DNA of 8,021 bases, taken from positions 1-8,021 of the forward strand of contig JASLBZ010000072.1 of assembly GCA_030146285.1 (NCBI GenBank), in the 5' to 3' direction. The position numbers and the translations under genes were made by a program. This document shows positions 5,510-8,021 of the stretch, one piece after another (the first letter of the stretch is position 1; each line of letters starts with the position of its first letter). The stretch comes from Neisseriaceae bacterium (GTDB lineage: Bacteria; Pseudomonadota; Gammaproteobacteria; Burkholderiales; Neisseriaceae). The notes under the pieces were generated by a model. The model was not told the DNA's origin. It saw only the letters and a program-made list of their open reading frames with translations, and searched no databases.

Positions 5510-6589
5510 ATGAATAAAATCTACCTACTGATGATTGGCTTGCTATTTAGCTTTTACTTAAAAGCGGATGTAATTATATACAGTGGAATAAAAGGTGGGA
5601 TGGACGTTGAGGCGTTTAAGACAAGACAACAACAAGCCAGTGTGAATAATGGTGTGGATGTGGCTCCCATTAACCTTAAACACAATGGTAGTGAGCAGCA
5701 AGAAACTGTTGTTATGCCTATCACTGCCGCTGTGATAACCGAAAAAAACTCCCAAGATAGCCTTGAGATGATACAGATGCTTTTAGAGGCATTTTCCTCA
5801 TGGACTGAGACTTCATATGACAATAAAACGATAGTGAAGATATTAAGCCAAAAAAGCGATAAGCAATGCCAAATCCAGTTGTTCTATGAAAATACAAGGC
5901 TCAAAGCCACTGATCCTGTGTGGATTAACAATTGCCAAATATTAAATCAAAATCAAACTTTTTACATGAATAAAGATAATTCCCCATTGGAGACTTTTGG
6001 GTTAAGTATCTGGGATGTACAAGGTACATGGCAACAATATAATCGGGCAGGTAACTTAATCGTCAGTGCCAATGCCATGATTCAAGATGGCAAGGTTCTT
6101 TTTGCCGATGTTACCCATTATTATTCGGAAATTAAAAATCAAAAATTATTGCATTATGTGATTGTCAATAATCAGTATCAAGGCTTAAGAGAAGCTTGGT
6201 TTGGTAATAATCAACCAGCTTTTGAGACATGGTATCAAGATGGCATGCCTGTGGGGGTGGCAAAAGCCTGGTATCCAAATGGCCACTTAGCATCAGAAAC
6301 CAAATGGAATAATCGCATATTGCCCACAGACAGCCAATATTTTTACCATGAAAATGGCAAACCTTATCTGGATGTTGATTGGTTAAGGCTTGACGGTTCG
6401 GTTGAGCTTGGCAAAAGAAATGATGGTCAATTACCAATCGCATGGAAAGAGTACGATGCACAAGGCAAAGAAATTGGTCAAGGTGAAACCAAATTGTCTT
6501 TTGATCAGGCATTGAGATTGGCAAACAATCTGCCTTATATGTGCATCAATATTTTGCCTGTTCAGTGCCAGGCATCTTATCAATGGTGA
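5510..6589 (+). CDS. Secreted MORN/YwqK-like repeat protein
   Basis: This 359-residue protein begins with a signal peptide (MNKIYLLMIGLLFSFYLKA), probably cleaved before Asp20, so it should be periplasmic or surface-located. The N-terminal region to about 170 is unrecognised, with Cys in KQCQIQ and NNCQIL and long polar stretches. From about residue 172 there are units of the MORN_2 type seen in YwqK-like proteins: GTWQQYNRAGNLI (172-184), GLREAWFGNNQPAFETWYQDG (225-245), VGVAKAWYPNGHLASETKW, YFYHENGKPYLDV (277-289) and AWKEYDAQGKEIGQG (311-325). In this family the repeats build an elongated beta structure. YwqK itself is annotated as a toxin antidote, but a secreted single gene with no toxin neighbour does not support that role here. 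The start is the ATG at 5510, ten bases after AAGGAG (5494-5499); the frame also opens with GTG at 5483. Two related DUS hairpins flank the gene. Confidence 0.75.
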   Translation: MNKIYLLMIGLLFSFYLKADVIIYSGIKGGMDVEAFKTRQQQASVNNGVDVAPINLKHNGSEQQETVVMPITAAVITEKNSQDSLEMIQMLLEAFSSWTETSYDNKTIVKILSQKSDKQCQIQLFYENTRLKATDPVWINNCQILNQNQTFYMNKDNSPLETFGLSIWDVQGTWQQYNRAGNLIVSANAMIQDGKVLFADVTHYYSEIKNQKLLHYVIVNNQYQGLREAWFGNNQPAFETWYQDGMPVGVAKAWYPNGHLASETKWNNRILPTDSQYFYHENGKPYLDVDWLRLDGSVELGKRNDGQLPIAWKEYDAQGKEIGQGETKLSFDQALRLANNLPYMCINILPVQCQASYQW

Positions 6590-6637
6590 CTGTCGATAGA
6601 TGATTTGCATTTCAGCAAAGAACATGGGGTAAGATTG

Positions 6638-6676
6638 CAATCAAGGCAGCCTGAATTTTTCAGGCTGCCTTGATTG
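6638..6676. terminator. Bidirectional terminator built from inverted DNA uptake sequences
   Basis: A perfect 18-base stem (6638-6655 with 6659-6676) closes a 3-base TTT loop. It lies between the convergent MORN gene and potF genes, 48 bases after one stop and 18 after the other. Paired uptake sequences forming terminators are a known arrangement in Neisseriaceae. It should serve both converging transcripts, though it is not followed by a long T-run on either side. Confidence 0.88.
6644..6670. repeat. Two perfect Kingella-type DUS in inverted orientation
   Basis: AGGCAGCCTGAA occurs at 6644-6655 on the plus strand and at 6670-6659 on the minus strand. I recall this 12-mer as the AG-kingDUS dialect, recognised by the type IV pilus component ComP during natural transformation. 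It is the best taxonomic marker in the window. Confidence 0.85.
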
Positions 6677-6694
6677 TTGGATGGCGATACTTAC

Positions 6695-7900
6695 TTATTT
6701 TTTAGCGCGAGTGCCCGTGTGGACTTCTTGCCATTGGCGAACCATGGTTTTGAATACAGCCGGTTGAATCGGTACCATGATAAAACTGTTTGCTAAGTCT
6801 TCATCAGATGGGAAAACAACAGGGTCACTGGAGAATTTCTTATCCATTAACGGTTTCGCTGGCACGCTTGCAGGTGCAAAACTGGTGAAGTTGCCATTAA
6901 GTGCAGCTACTTTGGGGCTAAGCGTGTCGTCAATAAAACGGTGAGCATTGAATACATTGGCAGCATCAACCGGAATGGTCATGGTATCAATCCAAATACC
7001 CACACCTTCTTTGGGTGTCATGACGCGAATCACGTCAGGGTTGCCTGCTTGCTCAGCACGTTCTTTGGCAATATTCAAATTACCACCCCAACCAACAGCC
7101 AAACAAGTATCCCCTCTGGCCAAGCTGTCCATAAAGCCAGCAGAGGTAAAGCGTTTAATGTAAGGTCGGTTTTCCATCATCAAATCAGTGGCAGCCTGAA
7201 CATCCGCTGTTTTGTCGCTATTGGGGTGAAGTCCCAAATAATGCAATGCCAATGGGTACATTTCGGCCGCGCTGTCTAAGTAGCTAATGCCACATGAGGC
7301 GAGTTTTTGGGTGTAAACAGGATTAAAAACCAATTCCCAGTCTTTTTCTGGCATGGGCAAGTCCCCCAGTGCTTTTTTAACCTTGGTTTCATTGATGGCA
7401 AAGGTATTCGAGCCCCAGACATAAGGTACGGCATATTGATTGCCTGGATCAACCTTGTCCAAAAGCTCCAACAGTTTTGGGTTGATTAATGAGTAATTGC
7501 GCAGTAGGTTTTTATTGAGCTTTTGGTATGCACCTGCTTGGATTTGGCGGCCAACAAAAGTGTTCGATGGAAAGACCACGTCATAACCTGAGTGCCCAGT
7601 TAACACCTTGGCTTCTAAAGTTTCATCAGTATCAAATAAATCCAATGTCACTTTAACATTGTAGCGTTTGCCAAATGCTTCAAGTGTGCTTGGGTCAATG
7701 TAATCAGACCAGTTGTACAAGGTTAGGGATTTGGTTGCCGTATTGGGACTGGAGATGTCATTTTCAGAACTGCTTTCAGAAGCTGTTTGTTCGCGATGCA
7801 GCACTTTGGTTACTGGGTCGACTTCTTCTTTAGTGGGTTCTGAGCATGCAGCTAAACCCATAACAGTGATGCCCAGCAAGCTCATAAATGGATAATTCAA
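6695..7900 (-). CDS. potF: PotF-like polyamine-binding lipoprotein of an ABC transporter
   Basis: This 401-residue protein is the extracytoplasmic polyamine-binding component of a PotF/PotD-type ABC importer; its permease and ATPase are not in the window. A lipobox LAAC sets Cys19 as the lipid anchor, unlike soluble E. coli PotF. A Ser/Glu-rich tether of about 38 residues follows, then the domain from YNWSDYI (62-68). Recalled PotF ligand residues kept are WSDY (64-67), Ser112, Glu213, Trp271 and Asp306. The disulfide cysteines are kept as Cys203 and Cys266. PotF Asp247 appears as Asn274, and the Tyr314 position is not a Tyr (GNFTSF), so ligand preference may differ from putrescine. The start is TTG at 7900: AAAGGA is 8 bases upstream and the codon overlaps the preceding gene's stop as TTGA. 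The n-region lacks Lys or Arg, which is odd. PotD-like naming is an alternative. Confidence 0.9.
   Translation of the reverse strand: MNYPFMSLLGITVMGLAACSEPTKEEVDPVTKVLHREQTASESSSENDISSPNTATKSLTLYNWSDYIDPSTLEAFGKRYNVKVTLDLFDTDETLEAKVLTGHSGYDVVFPSNTFVGRQIQAGAYQKLNKNLLRNYSLINPKLLELLDKVDPGNQYAVPYVWGSNTFAINETKVKKALGDLPMPEKDWELVFNPVYTQKLASCGISYLDSAAEMYPLALHYLGLHPNSDKTADVQAATDLMMENRPYIKRFTSAGFMDSLARGDTCLAVGWGGNLNIAKERAEQAGNPDVIRVMTPKEGVGIWIDTMTIPVDAANVFNAHRFIDDTLSPKVAALNGNFTSFAPASVPAKPLMDKKFSSDPVVFPSDEDLANSFIMVPIQPAVFKTMVRQWQEVHTGTRAKK
7189..7200 (+). repeat. DNA uptake sequence inside potF (11 of 12 bases)
   Basis: TGGCAGCCTGAA matches the Kingella-type DUS except for its first base; the 10-base core GCAGCCTGAA is intact. 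It lies within the potF coding sequence, where the minus strand encodes the VQAAT segment (residues 234-238), and has no inverted partner. It is likely a functional uptake site. Confidence 0.65.
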
Positions 7901-8021
7901 AATGTCAGTCCTTTAGGGTATTGGATTAGATTCAGTCGCGACAATTCTTTAAAAACCAAAAGTGGTGCATAGGCGTCAGCAACAGCGTAATGAATTTGTT
8001 GTTCCGTCAGTGTTTTTCGTG
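7897..8021 (-). CDS. C-terminus of a DEDDy-type 3'-5' exonuclease (partial)
   Basis: The minus strand is open from the window edge to a TGA at 7899-7897, giving the last 40 residues of a protein, including RKTLTEQQIHYAVADAYAPL and then LVFKELSRLNLIQYPKGLTF. The segment LTEQQIHYAVADAYAPLLVFKEL matches the end of RNase D/WRN-type 3'-5' exonuclease domains, where YxxxD (here YAVAD) is the Exo III motif carrying the last catalytic Asp and the Tyr that defines DEDDy enzymes. The substrate (RNA or DNA) cannot be told from this fragment. The stop overlaps the potF TTG start by three bases, so the two genes are probably co-transcribed and translationally coupled. The family call rests on one short motif region. 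Confidence 0.68.
   Translation of the reverse strand, partial: RKTLTEQQIHYAVADAYAPLLVFKELSRLNLIQYPKGLTF

Noticed and set aside
6941..7279. Plus-strand open frame of 112 codons inside potF
   Set aside because: It is opposite a strongly conserved PotF-like gene and has no homology or translation signals of its own.

Overview
This window looks like ordinary chromosome from a member of the Neisseriaceae (Betaproteobacteria). Two observations support that. The FtsZ N-terminus and C-terminal tail resemble Neisseria FtsZ from memory. There are also perfect copies of AGGCAGCCTGAA, which I recall as the Kingella-type dialect of the family's 12-base DNA uptake sequence (DUS). Base composition is moderately AT-rich throughout and no block stands out as foreign. 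I see no insertion sequence, phage, CRISPR, tRNA or rRNA.

Layout. Positions 1-2332 (+) are the end of a division (dcw-type) cluster: most of ftsA, cut by the window edge, then complete ftsZ. Positions 2459-3050 (+) hold two small exported proteins in tandem: an acidic Val/Glu-rich 62-residue protein and a DUF4377-type lipoprotein. They end at a strong hairpin terminator (3063-3091). Positions 3194-3634 (+) hold two unrecognised small genes, a 64-residue acidic soluble protein and a 79-residue two-helix membrane protein. These converge, with a single base between the stop codons, on menA (3636-4556, -), the prenyltransferase of menaquinone synthesis. Divergent from menA are a 64-residue coiled-coil lipoprotein (4700-4894, +) and a secreted Sel1/Hcp-like Cys-pair repeat protein (4958-5371, +). 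A secreted 359-residue MORN/YwqK-like repeat protein follows (5510-6589, +), bracketed by two related DUS-type hairpins. The minus strand then carries a PotF-like polyamine-binding lipoprotein (6695-7900). It is joined by a TTGA stop/start overlap to the end of a DEDDy 3'-5' exonuclease-family gene that runs off the window.

How the genes work together. ftsA and ftsZ form the core of the Z ring (FtsA tethers FtsZ to the membrane). menA would make demethylmenaquinone for respiration. PotF would deliver polyamine to an ABC transporter not encoded here. The remaining genes are mostly small envelope proteins. Six of the eleven genes carry export signals: four between ftsZ and the MORN gene, plus the MORN protein and PotF. 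I find no convincing new multi-gene system. The most interesting items are the DUS-derived hairpins flanking the MORN gene, the TTGA coupling with a TTG start, and the set of small exported proteins downstream of ftsZ.
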